Made by a program: the position numbers and the translations under genes. A stretch of DNA of 38,455 nucleotides from Sandaracinaceae bacterium (GTDB taxonomy: Bacteria; Myxococcota_A; Polyangia; Polyangiales; JAFGIB01): assembly GCA_017881055.1 (NCBI GenBank), contig JADGRF010000025.1, forward strand, positions 1-38,455, in the 5' to 3' direction. Below, piece after piece: positions 8,168 to 16,607 of the stretch. Position 1 is the stretch's first letter, and every line of letters starts with the position of its first letter. The notes under the pieces were generated by a model. The model was not told the origin of the DNA, ran no database searches, and saw only the letters and a list, made by a program, of their open reading frames with translations.

Positions 8168-8241
8168 CGGGTTCTGTCGAAAACTGGACCTTTGGCGTTC
8201 GTTTTGCGAGGTGTCGAGGCAGCCCCAAAAGGCAGAACCCG
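8168..8241. promoter_or_regulatory. Inverted repeat CGGGTTCTG / CAGAACCCG between divergent FHA and PilZ genes
   Basis: CGGGTTCTG at 8168-8176 is matched by its exact complement CAGAACCCG at 8233-8241, 56 bases apart, with further near-matches outside each arm. It could be a pair of operator half-sites serving both divergent genes, or a long stem in the leader of the FHA transcript. The plus-strand sigma-54-like element lies between the arms. Confidence 0.4.
8193..8208 (+). promoter_or_regulatory. Sigma-54-type promoter candidate for the PilZ gene
   Basis: TTGGCGTTCGTTTTGC has the GG-N10-GC spacing that defines a -24/-12 promoter (GG 8194-8195, GC 8206-8207), with the flanking T before GG and TTT before GC. 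The match to TGGCAC at -24 is partial. It would start transcription about 40 bases ahead of the PilZ ATG. Confidence 0.3.
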
Positions 8242-8258
8242 CCGACGAGGACAGAGCA

Positions 8259-10415
8259 ATGATCACGACGCTCGAATCAGACAACGCTCGCCATCACGAC
8301 CGCGGACGCATTCCGTTCCAGCTTTCGGTCGAGCTCGCCCACCAAGATTTCGACGATGCGTTCGAAGCCGACGCCGTCGACTTGAGCAGCGGAGGCCTGT
8401 CGTTGCGGACGCCGTGCCTGCCGGAAGTCGGCGAGCGGCTGACCTGTCGCTTCGAAGCCATGCCGGGTGGCACGCGCGTCGAGAGCCGCGGCGAAGTCGT
8501 GTGGACGCACGCCGACGGCGAACGCAGCGGCGAGTTCGGCCTGCGCTTCCTCGACATCGACTCGCAGACACGCGCGTTGCTCGACGAACTCGTGGCCGAA
8601 CGCCGCGCAGAGGCCGAGGCGCACGGTGTCCACGAGGCGCACGAGCAGGACGTACGAACGCAGCGCGCAGCGGCCAGCTTCGACGAGCTGCGGATCGCGC
8701 AGCTCGAGCTGGACGGCGTAGACGCTCCGCTCTCGGCGCGCCTTCTGCGCAGCGGCGGCGGCGCAGCGGTGTTCGAGCAGCGCCTGGATCTGCTGGAGCT
8801 CGGTCGCGGCGTGACGGCGCGGGCCGGCAGCGCGCTCGGCAAGGGCAGCGTGGCCGAGGTCTCGCTGCGTATGGAAGGCGGCGTCCCAACCTTGGCGGTC
8901 ACGGTTCGATTCGAGCAGGGCAAGTCCTTGTTCGGCGAGTTCGACTGGGAGGCGTCTGGTGCGAGCGCGCTCGAGAGCGACACCGCGCGTGATCTCGAAG
9001 CGCCGAGCGAAGCCGAGAACGCGCGCTCGCACGTGACGATGATGGAGTTCGAAGCGCTGCACGAAGTGCGCACGCAGACCGTCGAGTCGCTGCCCGCGGC
9101 GCTCGCCGATGTTGCCTCCGCGCTCGGCAAAGGGGCACCGGTCGACGAAGAAGCGCCTTTAGCGAGCGACGCCGACTCTGTGACCTACGATGGGACCTTT
9201 GCCGTGACCGACGACCCGGCCGAGAACGGCGACCGTCATGCCAGCGCACCGGAAACCGTTGCGAGCGAGACGACGAGCCGCGAGCGTGAAACAGCACGCG
9301 TGCTGCATCTACGCGAAGACGAAGGCGCCTGGGCGCACCCGGTCCCAGACTCGGCACACTCGTCCGCGCTCGTGCGCTTCCTCCGCATCTTCGTAGCCAT
9401 CAACGCAGCGCTGACAGCCACCGTTCGCACGGTGACGAGCGCGTTCGGCCCGTCGGCAGGCAAGGCCGCGAAGTCGGTCGGCACAGCAGGCGCGAGCACG
9501 GCGACGCTCTGGAGCGGCACGGTCGTTCCGTTCGGCCGCGACCTGGTTCGCGGCTTGCGAAACAAGACCAACGCGCGGCCGCGTCGCACCACGACGGCTC
9601 CCGCAGCGCAGCACAAAGAAGAGCGTGAGTCGCAGAACGTCGTGCGGCTCGGCGTGATCGCCGCGCTCGGCATGTGCGCGATCGCGCTCGGAGTCTACGC
9701 GCTCGCCCCGACGAACGATGACGACGCCATCTCCCTGCACCGCAAGGTCACGCGCCCGGCGCGCACCGAGTCGGCTCCGACACCCACTCCGTCAGCTGCA
9801 GCCGTGGCGGTGCCCAACACTGCGAACGCGCTGCCCGGCACGGCCACGCAACCTGCGGCCGCTGCTCCCACGCTGCCCGACTCCAAGATCAACGCCGCGT
9901 ACGCGAGCGCGATGAACGGCCAAGCCCCGGCCGAAGCGCCCGCAGCGAGCAAGCCTGCGCCGACGCCTGACCCTCACACGGTTCCTGCGTCGTCTCCGTA
10001 CGCCGTGGATGTGCGCGAGCCCGCTCACGCCGCCGCTGCACCCACCACCGCCGCTGCACCCGCGGCCAAGGCCGTTGCCGCGCCTATCGCTTCGGCGAAA
10101 GGCGGTGCCACGCACGGCCCGAGCTTCGGCGCCAAGAACGTGGCTCACGCGCAGCGCTTCGTCTTGCGCATGAACGCCCCGATCAAGACGCTGCAAGGCT
10201 CATCGGACAAGACCGGCTTCAACGTGATGATCCCCGGCGTGCGTTCGATCGACCGCGCCGGTCCGATCTCCGCTCGGAGCAAAGTCGTTGCCCGCGCGAT
10301 GGTGCTCAACAAGAACGGAAACGCAGAGCTCAACGTCCGCTTCGTGGACGGCAAGAGCCCTGCGTTTCGAGTCAGCGGTCACGGCGTAGAGCTCGAGCTG
10401 CTGATTGCGCAGTGA
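8259..10415 (+). CDS. PilZ-domain membrane protein with C-terminal AMIN-like domain
   Basis: 718 residues from ATG 8259, preceded by GAGGA at 8247. Residues 8-110 are a PilZ domain with both c-di-GMP-binding elements: RHHDR (RxxxR, 11-15) and DLSSGG (DxSxxG, 41-46). A variable acidic region follows, then a single membrane helix at about 460-482 (VVRLGVIAALGMCAIALGVYAL). The outer part is a long Ala/Pro linker and a final 85-residue beta-rich domain (FVLRMNAPIKTLQGSSDK ... VSGHGVELELLIAQ) that resembles AMIN domains, which bind cell-wall or secretin complexes. The layout suggests a c-di-GMP sensor in the cytoplasm that passes a signal to the envelope. It holds an exact 12-base word at 9789-9800 in the linker. 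Confidence 0.85.
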   Translation: MITTLESDNARHHDRGRIPFQLSVELAHQDFDDAFEADAVDLSSGGLSLRTPCLPEVGERLTCRFEAMPGGTRVESRGEVVWTHADGERSGEFGLRFLDIDSQTRALLDELVAERRAEAEAHGVHEAHEQDVRTQRAAASFDELRIAQLELDGVDAPLSARLLRSGGGAAVFEQRLDLLELGRGVTARAGSALGKGSVAEVSLRMEGGVPTLAVTVRFEQGKSLFGEFDWEASGASALESDTARDLEAPSEAENARSHVTMMEFEALHEVRTQTVESLPAALADVASALGKGAPVDEEAPLASDADSVTYDGTFAVTDDPAENGDRHASAPETVASETTSRERETARVLHLREDEGAWAHPVPDSAHSSALVRFLRIFVAINAALTATVRTVTSAFGPSAGKAAKSVGTAGASTATLWSGTVVPFGRDLVRGLRNKTNARPRRTTTAPAAQHKEERESQNVVRLGVIAALGMCAIALGVYALAPTNDDDAISLHRKVTRPARTESAPTPTPSAAAVAVPNTANALPGTATQPAAAAPTLPDSKINAAYASAMNGQAPAEAPAASKPAPTPDPHTVPASSPYAVDVREPAHAAAAPTTAAAPAAKAVAAPIASAKGGATHGPSFGAKNVAHAQRFVLRMNAPIKTLQGSSDKTGFNVMIPGVRSIDRAGPISARSKVVARAMVLNKNGNAELNVRFVDGKSPAFRVSGHGVELELLIAQ
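9789..9800 (+). repeat. Dispersed word CCGTCAGCTGCA, exact copy
   Basis: In the PilZ protein linker, encoding PSAA. Confidence 0.85.
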
Positions 10416-10427
10416 GCGTGTGACAAA

Positions 10428-10457
10428 CCCGCGGACAGCCGAACGCTGCTCCGCGGG
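10428..10457. terminator. Strong hairpin between convergent PilZ and degP genes
   Basis: CCCGCGGA at 10428-10435 and TCCGCGGG at 10450-10457 pair exactly, and CAGC/GCTG continue the stem with one bulge to a five-base loop (CGAAC). It sits in the 52-base gap between two convergent stops and would work in both directions. There is no clear U-tract. Confidence 0.55.
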
Positions 10458-10467
10458 CTGCTTCACA

Positions 10468-12015
10468 TCACTCTTTGCTCAGCACCGCAAAGAACGAGCG
10501 CGTATCGCCGTGGTCGGTGCGGTCGACTCGCAGCAGCGCTTTGCCGTCGTGCAGAGCCTGTGCGAGGTCGGTCGGAGCCTTCACCGCATGACGATCCACT
10601 TCGACGATCACGTCCCCTCGCGAGAGCCCCGCGACCTCGGCCGGTGAGCCCGAGCGCACGCCCGACACCACCACCTTGCCTGCGCCGCGATAGCCGAGTT
10701 GCTCGGCGATCTGCGGCGTGAGCAGCTGCAGCTCGAGACCGAGCTGGTCTTCGCCGCCACCCAACGCACCCTCGCCAGGCTCGGCGTGCTCGAGATCCTT
10801 CGGGCGTTCGCCCGTCTTCACCGCTAGCGTCTGCACTTTGCCGTCGCGAAGCAGGTTCAGCTTCACTTCGGCGCCGACCGGCTTCGCGAGCACGTCGCGC
10901 AGCAGGTCCTTGCTCTCGGCAATCGACTGGCCGTCGACGCTCTCGATGATGTCGCCAGCGCGTAGACCCGCGCGGTCGGCAGGACCCTTGGCGACGACGT
11001 TGGAGACCAGCGCACCGTGTGTGTCGGCCTTGCCGAGGCTCGCCGCCAGCTCGGGCGTCAGCTCTTGGAAGCCGACACCGAGCCAAGCGCGCTTCACGAT
11101 GCCATTCGCAAGCAGCTGCTCGCCGACCGTGCGCGCGAGCGTCGAGGGAATCGCGAAGCCGATGCCGGCGCCGCGACCGATGATCATCGTGTTGATACCG
11201 AGCACGCGGCCATGCAGGTCGACGAGAGGCCCACCCGAGTTGCCAGGATTGATGCTGGCGTCGGTCTGCAGATAGTCCTCGATCTCGTTCGCGCCGAGCC
11301 CGCGCCCCTTCGCGCTGAGCACACCCGCCGTCAACGTGTAGTCGAGCCCGAACGGTGCACCGATCGCGAGCACCCATTCACCGACGCGCGCACGCGCCGA
11401 GTCGGCGAACGTTGCAGCTGGCAATCCCTTGGCATCGATCTTCACCACGGCGAGGTCGACCGCGGAGTCGGTACCGACGACCTTGCCACGAAACGTGCGA
11501 CCGTCTTTGAGCGTGACGTCGATACGCGCCGCGTGATCGACGACGTGGTTGTTCGTGAGAATCGCGCCGTCCGCGCGGAAGATGACGCCGGAGCCGGAGC
11601 CCTTGACCAAGCTCTGATCGCCGTCCTGACGATCACCACGCCCCTGTCCGTTCGGTCCACCGTTCGGACCGAAGAAGAACGGCATGCCGAAGAGCTGTTG
11701 CTGAGGCGCCTGCTGCTTGCTTTCGACCTTGATCGTGACGACCGAGGGCGAGACGCGCTCGGCGATGTCCGCGAAGGTGTCGGAAAAACTGGCTGCGCGT
11801 TCCAGCCCCGTGCCGGCATTTGCGCTCGGACTGGTGCTCGAAGCCGTGCCCTCTGCGACTGCCGCGCTCACCGCATTCACGGGTTCGGCGACAGAAGGAG
11901 AGGCGCCGGCGTACGAATAGGTCATGAAGCTCGTAAGTGCCGTCCAAGCGACGAACACTGTGCCGAAGAGCCATGACCACCGCGCGGGTGGTCGCTTCTG
12001 CGTGATCGGGGACAT
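10468..12015 (-). CDS. degP: Periplasmic serine protease, DegP/HtrA family
   Basis: HtrA proteases refold or degrade damaged envelope proteins. 515 residues; the ATG at 12015 has a good ribosome site (AGGGAGGA nine bases upstream). An N-terminal hydrophobic stretch at 13-36 exports or anchors the protein. The trypsin-like domain has the triad His157 (TNNHVVD), Asp187 (VDLAVV) and Ser260 (NPGNSGGPL), with the Gly-rich PNGGPNGQGRGDRQDGD loop typical of DegP. Two PDZ domains follow, the second ending VDRTDHGDTRSFFAVLSKE. It is the last gene of a minus-strand run headed by two sensor-kinase genes, 124 bases behind the second, so it may be under their control. Whether it is DegP or a DegQ/DegS-type paralogue cannot be decided here; two PDZ domains favour DegP/DegQ. 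Confidence 0.92.
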   Translation of the reverse strand: MSPITQKRPPARWSWLFGTVFVAWTALTSFMTYSYAGASPSVAEPVNAVSAAVAEGTASSTSPSANAGTGLERAASFSDTFADIAERVSPSVVTIKVESKQQAPQQQLFGMPFFFGPNGGPNGQGRGDRQDGDQSLVKGSGSGVIFRADGAILTNNHVVDHAARIDVTLKDGRTFRGKVVGTDSAVDLAVVKIDAKGLPAATFADSARARVGEWVLAIGAPFGLDYTLTAGVLSAKGRGLGANEIEDYLQTDASINPGNSGGPLVDLHGRVLGINTMIIGRGAGIGFAIPSTLARTVGEQLLANGIVKRAWLGVGFQELTPELAASLGKADTHGALVSNVVAKGPADRAGLRAGDIIESVDGQSIAESKDLLRDVLAKPVGAEVKLNLLRDGKVQTLAVKTGERPKDLEHAEPGEGALGGGEDQLGLELQLLTPQIAEQLGYRGAGKVVVSGVRSGSPAEVAGLSRGDVIVEVDRHAVKAPTDLAQALHDGKALLRVDRTDHGDTRSFFAVLSKE

Positions 12016-12139
12016 GCCGAAGAATCCTCCCTGGGCGCGGAGTACGCCGACGCCACGTTCTGACAACGCCACGAGTGCGGCGCTCATTCCACGGCCGTGC
12101 GCCTTTTTTTTGCACGTGACGCCAACGCGGCTAACGCGG

Positions 12140-13975
12140 CTAGAGCGCAGACGGGTCGGGTCGGCAAGCCAACACGATCTCGAACGTAGTGCCGCGGCCG
12201 ACTTCGCTGCTGACGCGAATCTCGCCGCGATGCTGCTCGATGATGTTGCGCACGATCGAGAGGCCGAGGCCCGTGCCTTGCCCTTCACCCTTCGTGGTGA
12301 AAAACGGCTCGAAAATGCGCTTCAAGTTCTCTTCTTGAATGCCCTTGCCCGTGTCGGACACGCGCAGCAAGAGGCGCCCCTCACCCACGCTCTGCGTCTC
12401 GATGCGCAGCTTGCCCGCGCCCATCGGCATGGCGTGGCAGGCGTTGGTGATCAAGTTGACGAGCACCTGCACCAGCTGCCCTTTGACCCCGTACACAGGC
12501 GGCGCTCCGACCTCGTAGTGCGTCTCGATGCCGGCGCCAACTTCGTCGATCACGTGCGAGCAAAACACGAGCGACTGGTCGATCACCTCGGTGATGTCGA
12601 GCGCCACGGGTCGCTCGGACGACGGGCGCGCGTAGGTCACGAGATCGCGCGTGAAATTCAGAATGCGATCCGCGCTGGCCACGATCCGTCGTAGCTTCTC
12701 GGTGTCCGCCTCGTCGCCGTCGCCGAGCATCGCCTTCTTCAGCAGGTAGTCACCGTAGACCGAGATACTCGTCAACGGATTGTTGAGCTCGTGCACGACG
12801 CCCGCCGCGAGCTGGCCGAGCGTCGCCAGCTTCTCCGCGTGAATGATCTGTTCCTCGAGCTCACGCAGCTCCGTGATGTCGCGGTAGATGTAGATCACGC
12901 CCTCGACTTCGCCGTCGGGCCCGAGAATCGACGCCGCATTCACGGCAACCTGCGCGAAGCTACCGTCGCGACGCGGCAAGCGTACCTCGACGTTCGTGCT
13001 CGGCTCGCCGCGCAGCGCGTTGATGTAGATCGGCCAGAGCCGGCGCTGCTCCGTGTCGGGCAGGTAACTCATCCACTCTCTGCCCAGCAGCTCTTCACGT
13101 TGAAACGCGGTCAGGCCCAGAAACGCGCGGTTCGCGAGGCGCACTTCGCCGAGCTTGCCCATCACCATGATCGGCGCGTTCGCATGGTCGAGCAGCTTGC
13201 CCAGATAGTCGCGCAGATAAACCGAGTGTCGGTGCGAGCGTGCGTTCTTGAGCGCGCTGGCGAACAGCAGTGTCAGCTGCACCAAGAGCGTGCGATCTTC
13301 CTCCGGCGCCTCGACCTTGCTCGAATACTCGACGGAGACGATGCCTGTCAGCTCGTCGCCTTCCATCATCGGAACGTCGAAGCCTGTCGCGCCGCGCGCG
13401 AAGATCGGCTGGTAGCTCTCGCTCACGGTGATCCCCGTGCGGCGCGTCGCCTGCAAGTCGACGCCGTGTCGTTCGAGCGCTTCGGCCGAGAGCTCCACGG
13501 CGTCGCGCTTGTCGGCCCGCAGGCGGCCAGTCGCATACACCATGCTGAGCGCGCCCTCCTCGGGTGAGAACAGCCGCACGCAGAACAAGCGCCGCGGAAA
13601 CGTCTTCTGAAAGGCCGCGACGTAGCTATGCACGATCTCGTCCTCGTGCAGGTCCACCGCCACTTTGCGGCTGAGCTCGAGCACGGTGCCGAGCACGGCG
13701 TGTGAATCCGGAAGCACGAGAGCGCTTCCGGAACGGGCCGCTGCAGCCTTGCTCGCGCTGATCTTGGCGACGTTCTTCGTGACGTTCTTCGTGACGTTCT
13801 TCGTGACGTTCTTCGTGACGTTCTTCGTGACGTTCTTCGTGACGTTCTTCGTGACGTTCTTCGTGGCGTTCTTGGTAGCCGTCTTCCTCACACCGCGCGC
13901 AACCGCAGCACGCGCCGCGCGCGAGGGGGCCACGCGCTTTTTGCCCGTGGGCCAACTCTTCTTGCGCGCGCTCAC
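12140..13975 (-). CDS. GAF-PAS sensor histidine kinase with H1-like TKNV-repeat tail
   Basis: 611 residues, GTG start at 13975 overlapping the stop of the upstream kinase gene (GTGA). Residues 1-75 are lysine-rich and contain eight perfect TKNV tetrapeptides, like a histone H1 or AlgP tail. A GAF domain (about 95-245), a PAS domain (about 255-370, HANAPIMVMGKLGEVRLANRAF) and a complete kinase core follow: HisKA with phosphoacceptor His395 (VVHELNNPLTS), and HATPase with the N box (NLITNACHAMP), G1 (DTGKGI), F box (FEPFFTT) and G2 (GTGLGLS). No membrane segment is seen, so it senses a cytosolic signal. With intact ATPase it may serve the ATPase-less partner encoded just upstream. No response regulator is adjacent. 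Confidence 0.9.
   Translation of the reverse strand: MSARKKSWPTGKKRVAPSRAARAAVARGVRKTATKNATKNVTKNVTKNVTKNVTKNVTKNVTKNVTKNVAKISASKAAAARSGSALVLPDSHAVLGTVLELSRKVAVDLHEDEIVHSYVAAFQKTFPRRLFCVRLFSPEEGALSMVYATGRLRADKRDAVELSAEALERHGVDLQATRRTGITVSESYQPIFARGATGFDVPMMEGDELTGIVSVEYSSKVEAPEEDRTLLVQLTLLFASALKNARSHRHSVYLRDYLGKLLDHANAPIMVMGKLGEVRLANRAFLGLTAFQREELLGREWMSYLPDTEQRRLWPIYINALRGEPSTNVEVRLPRRDGSFAQVAVNAASILGPDGEVEGVIYIYRDITELRELEEQIIHAEKLATLGQLAAGVVHELNNPLTSISVYGDYLLKKAMLGDGDEADTEKLRRIVASADRILNFTRDLVTYARPSSERPVALDITEVIDQSLVFCSHVIDEVGAGIETHYEVGAPPVYGVKGQLVQVLVNLITNACHAMPMGAGKLRIETQSVGEGRLLLRVSDTGKGIQEENLKRIFEPFFTTKGEGQGTGLGLSIVRNIIEQHRGEIRVSSEVGRGTTFEIVLACRPDPSAL
13769..13876. repeat. 12-base tandem repeat, eight perfect copies plus one degenerate
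   Basis: The unit GACGTTCTTCGT repeats eight times without change at 13769-13864, followed by GGCGTTCTTGGT. Read on the minus strand it encodes TKNV in the kinase N-terminus. Perfect identity at the DNA level means recent expansion; copy number should vary among strains without changing frame. Confidence 0.95.
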
Positions 13976-16035
13976 TTCGGGTCCTCCGTGCCGCTGGGCG
14001 GCGTGTCGTCGGAGGCGCGATCGAGGTCGAGGATGCGCTGCTCGCCCACGTACGACTTGGTCTCGTAGCGCGTGAGCCGTCCGATCTTGCGCACGATCTC
14101 GGCGATGCGCTGCGCTTCGCTCTGGATCACCTCGGCCGCGCGATAGCCCGCCGCATCGGGTCCGAGCTTCTTCATGAGCAACTCCGCATAGCCCATCACG
14201 CTGGTGAGCGGCTGGTTGAGCTCATGCGCGGTCGCGCCTGCAAGCTCGGCCAACAGGGTCTGCTTCTCGCTGAGCGCGAGCTTCTCCTGCGCCTGGGCCA
14301 GCTGCTCCTCGACGCGCACCCGATCACGCAAATCGGTAAAGATGCCGAACGTGGCCACCGCCTTGCCGTTCTGGTAGATCGTGGCCGCCGTGATCGAGAT
14401 CGGAAACACGTTGCCCTGCTTGTCGATCGCCTCGAGCCGCACGGGCTCGAGGCGCCCGGGACCGCCGTGGCCTTTCGAGCGCAGCATGCGGCCGACCTCG
14501 CGCGCGCCCGCGCCCGGATACAACGCCTTGACGCTCATCTTGTTGAGCGCGTCCTCGGCCCTATGGCCGTACAGGCGCTGCGCACCCTCGTTGAAGAGGA
14601 TGATGGTACCGCGCATGTCAGCTGCCACGATCGCATCTACGCTGGCGTCAATCAACGACTGCAAGAAATTGCGCGTGTGCACGAGCTCGGCTTGCGTCTT
14701 GCGGGCCTCCGTCACGTCGCGGAACGAGAACAGCACCGCGCCGTCGCTGCCGTGCAGCGGCGAGAACGAACAGTTGATCGTGACCTTCGCGCCATCCGCG
14801 CGTTTGATGCGTAGGTCCACGTTGCGCGGGTAGTCACCGCGCGCAAAACGTTGCCGGAGCGCGACCAACCGCCGCTGATCCTCCGGCAGGACGATCTCGT
14901 ACACCGGAAAGCCCAGGGGCAGCTGCTCCCGCGTGTAGCCGAGGAGCACGTAGGCGCCCGGGTTCGCATACAAGAGACAGGCGTTGTCGTCGAGCGCCGC
15001 GATGCCGTCGGCGGCGGACTCGAACACGTCGGCGTAGCGCTTGAGCGACTGCAGGCGTTGCTCGGTCTCCACACGCGCGCTGGCGTCGCGTTGTGTCTCA
15101 CTGCGCAGGTTCTGCAGGATGCGCGCGTTGCGCAGAGCGATCGCCGTGGCGTTTGCGAGCACCTGGCAGAAGCTGATCTGCTGCTCGTCGAGCGCGCCTT
15201 TTTGCGTCTGCGCGCGGATGAACAGCACACCCATCACTTCGTCGTCGAGCTTCATCGGCACGAGCGTGAGCGAAGACAGGCTCGACACGGGGAGACTGGC
15301 GCGCACGCCGTCGAGCACGGGATGCGTGCCGACGTCTCCGACCGTGAGCGGCTGCTTGGACGAGAGCACGTGCCGGATCTCCGGATACTTCTCGAGCTCG
15401 ATGCGCAGGTTCGTCAACCCGGCGTCGTCGCTGGCCGCCACCACGTAACCGATCGTGCTCTTGCTCGGAGCCGGCTCCTGCGGCACGAGCACGATCGACA
15501 CGCGATCGACGCGCACGACGTCCGCGATGCGCTTGACCACGGTAAACAAGATCTCTTGGATGTCGAGCGACGACACGAGCGCCTGGGTGATGTCCACCAT
15601 CGCGCCGAGCGCACGGGCACGCCGCGCCGAACGCGCCGCCGAGTGCCGCGCGAGCAGGTGCACACGCAGACGAGCCGACAGGTCCGCCGCCGTCAGCGGC
15701 AGGATCACGAAGTCCTCCACGCCCATGTCGAGCGCGAGCGCGATCTCGCTCTCGCGTGCTCCATCAGCGATCGCGATCAACGGGCGTCCCGAGGTGCCCA
15801 GGTTGTGCTGCACCGCGTGCCAGACCGCCGACAGGCGCGCGCGATCGCTGCCGAGCTCGATCAACACGAGCTCGAACGACTCGTCGGGCGCGAGCACGGG
15901 CGCTGCCGCGCCCGCAGGGCCATCGCCGCTGCGACGGAACGTCAGGCTGCAAGCCAGCGGCTCGAACGCCTGCGTGAGCAAGCGCCCCGTCTCGGCGGCC
16001 GCATCGACGACCAGCACGCGCGCAGGATCGCTCAT
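13972..16035 (-). CDS. Sensor protein: pseudo-receiver, GAF, two PAS, HisKA without ATPase domain
   Basis: 687 residues from ATG 16035. The N-terminus (5-130) has the fold of a receiver, but the phosphoacceptor Asp is Glu60 (LVLIELGSD), the acidic pair is reduced to VVDAAAE, and the lysine is Leu112 (FVILPL): a pseudo-receiver. A GAF domain (about 150-310) and two PAS domains (about 345-465 and 470-590) follow, then HisKA with His604 (TAHELNQPLTS). The protein stops about 80 residues later in a polar tail; no N, G1, F or G2 box exists. It therefore cannot bind ATP as a kinase by itself. The stop overlaps the start of the next gene, a full kinase, so stoichiometric partnership or trans-phosphorylation of His604 is likely. 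The reading frame shows no sign of a frameshift. Confidence 0.88.
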   Translation of the reverse strand: MSDPARVLVVDAAAETGRLLTQAFEPLACSLTFRRSGDGPAGAAAPVLAPDESFELVLIELGSDRARLSAVWHAVQHNLGTSGRPLIAIADGARESEIALALDMGVEDFVILPLTAADLSARLRVHLLARHSAARSARRARALGAMVDITQALVSSLDIQEILFTVVKRIADVVRVDRVSIVLVPQEPAPSKSTIGYVVAASDDAGLTNLRIELEKYPEIRHVLSSKQPLTVGDVGTHPVLDGVRASLPVSSLSSLTLVPMKLDDEVMGVLFIRAQTQKGALDEQQISFCQVLANATAIALRNARILQNLRSETQRDASARVETEQRLQSLKRYADVFESAADGIAALDDNACLLYANPGAYVLLGYTREQLPLGFPVYEIVLPEDQRRLVALRQRFARGDYPRNVDLRIKRADGAKVTINCSFSPLHGSDGAVLFSFRDVTEARKTQAELVHTRNFLQSLIDASVDAIVAADMRGTIILFNEGAQRLYGHRAEDALNKMSVKALYPGAGAREVGRMLRSKGHGGPGRLEPVRLEAIDKQGNVFPISITAATIYQNGKAVATFGIFTDLRDRVRVEEQLAQAQEKLALSEKQTLLAELAGATAHELNQPLTSVMGYAELLMKKLGPDAAGYRAAEVIQSEAQRIAEIVRKIGRLTRYETKSYVGEQRILDLDRASDDTPPSGTEDPK

Positions 16036-16173
16036 GCGCCGACCCCTCCCGACGGCGTTAATTTCGCACGGATGCGCACCGACCCCATGTTACGCCAACC
16101 CGCCGGGAAAGAGAAAACGCGCTTGGCCGCGGCACACGCGAGGTGGGCGGAAGTGCGCGAACCTTGCGGGTCG

Positions 16174-16512
16174 CTATGGAGTGCGCGCAGTGGCGAGCAC
16201 GGCCGGCAAGCGCGACAGAATGTTCGAGACCGCGCCCTCGCCGTTGATCGAGCCTTCGATCCGGCGATCGCTCGCTCGCCCGTCGGGCTCCGGCACAGCG
16301 TACACGATCGTCTGCGCGCCGGGTGCAAGCGCCAGCTGCTCGGCTACGAACGGTGCGACCGGCAGCGCACCGTGGATGAAGCGGGGTCGTGGCGGCGGCG
16401 GCACAAGAATTGTCTTCGCCTGCGACTTGTCGGGTGTCGAGCACGCTGCAGTGGAGCAGCCCCAGAGCATCGTGCAGCAGCAGCAGATCACGGCCAGCAG
16501 ACAGCGCGCCAT
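16174..16512 (-). CDS. Small putative lipoprotein
   Basis: 112 residues. The N-terminus MARCLLAVICCCCTMLWGCSTAAC is a signal sequence with several cysteines; the likely lipobox is at LWGC or STAAC. A proline stretch (VPPPPRPRF) and the segment SINGEGAVSNILSRLPAVLATA follow. Codons end in G or C as in neighbouring genes, which supports expression. It lies 138 bases upstream of the two-kinase operon in the same direction and is divergent from murI. No family was recognised; it could be an accessory to the sensors, but this is only position. Confidence 0.55.
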   Translation of the reverse strand: MARCLLAVICCCCTMLWGCSTAACSTPDKSQAKTILVPPPPRPRFIHGALPVAPFVAEQLALAPGAQTIVYAVPEPDGRASDRRIEGSINGEGAVSNILSRLPAVLATARTP

Positions 16513-16607
16513 GCCGCCCGCATACCACGCAGCTCAGGCTCGCCGCCATCGCGCGCGAGCGCCCGTGCTGGAAGCCGGCGCCTGCTTGCGCTATGCACGT
16601 GCCCGAC

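Noticed and set aside
7866..8258. Long in-frame extension ahead of the PilZ protein
   Set aside because: It runs antisense through the FHA gene, has no ribosome site, and the PilZ domain begins right after ATG 8259, which has GAGGA upstream.
10463..11377. Second minus-strand frame inside degP
   Set aside because: Arg/Ala-rich translation without motifs; degP in the other frame has the full catalytic triad and PDZ domains.
13769..13876. Repeat array considered as CRISPR
   Set aside because: Units are contiguous 12-mers without spacers and in frame with a kinase gene; no cas genes are present.
13972..14000. Frameshift or sequencing error separating one long kinase into two genes
   Set aside because: The next gene begins with its own tail, GAF, PAS and HisKA domains rather than the missing ATPase, so the pieces do not join into one kinase.
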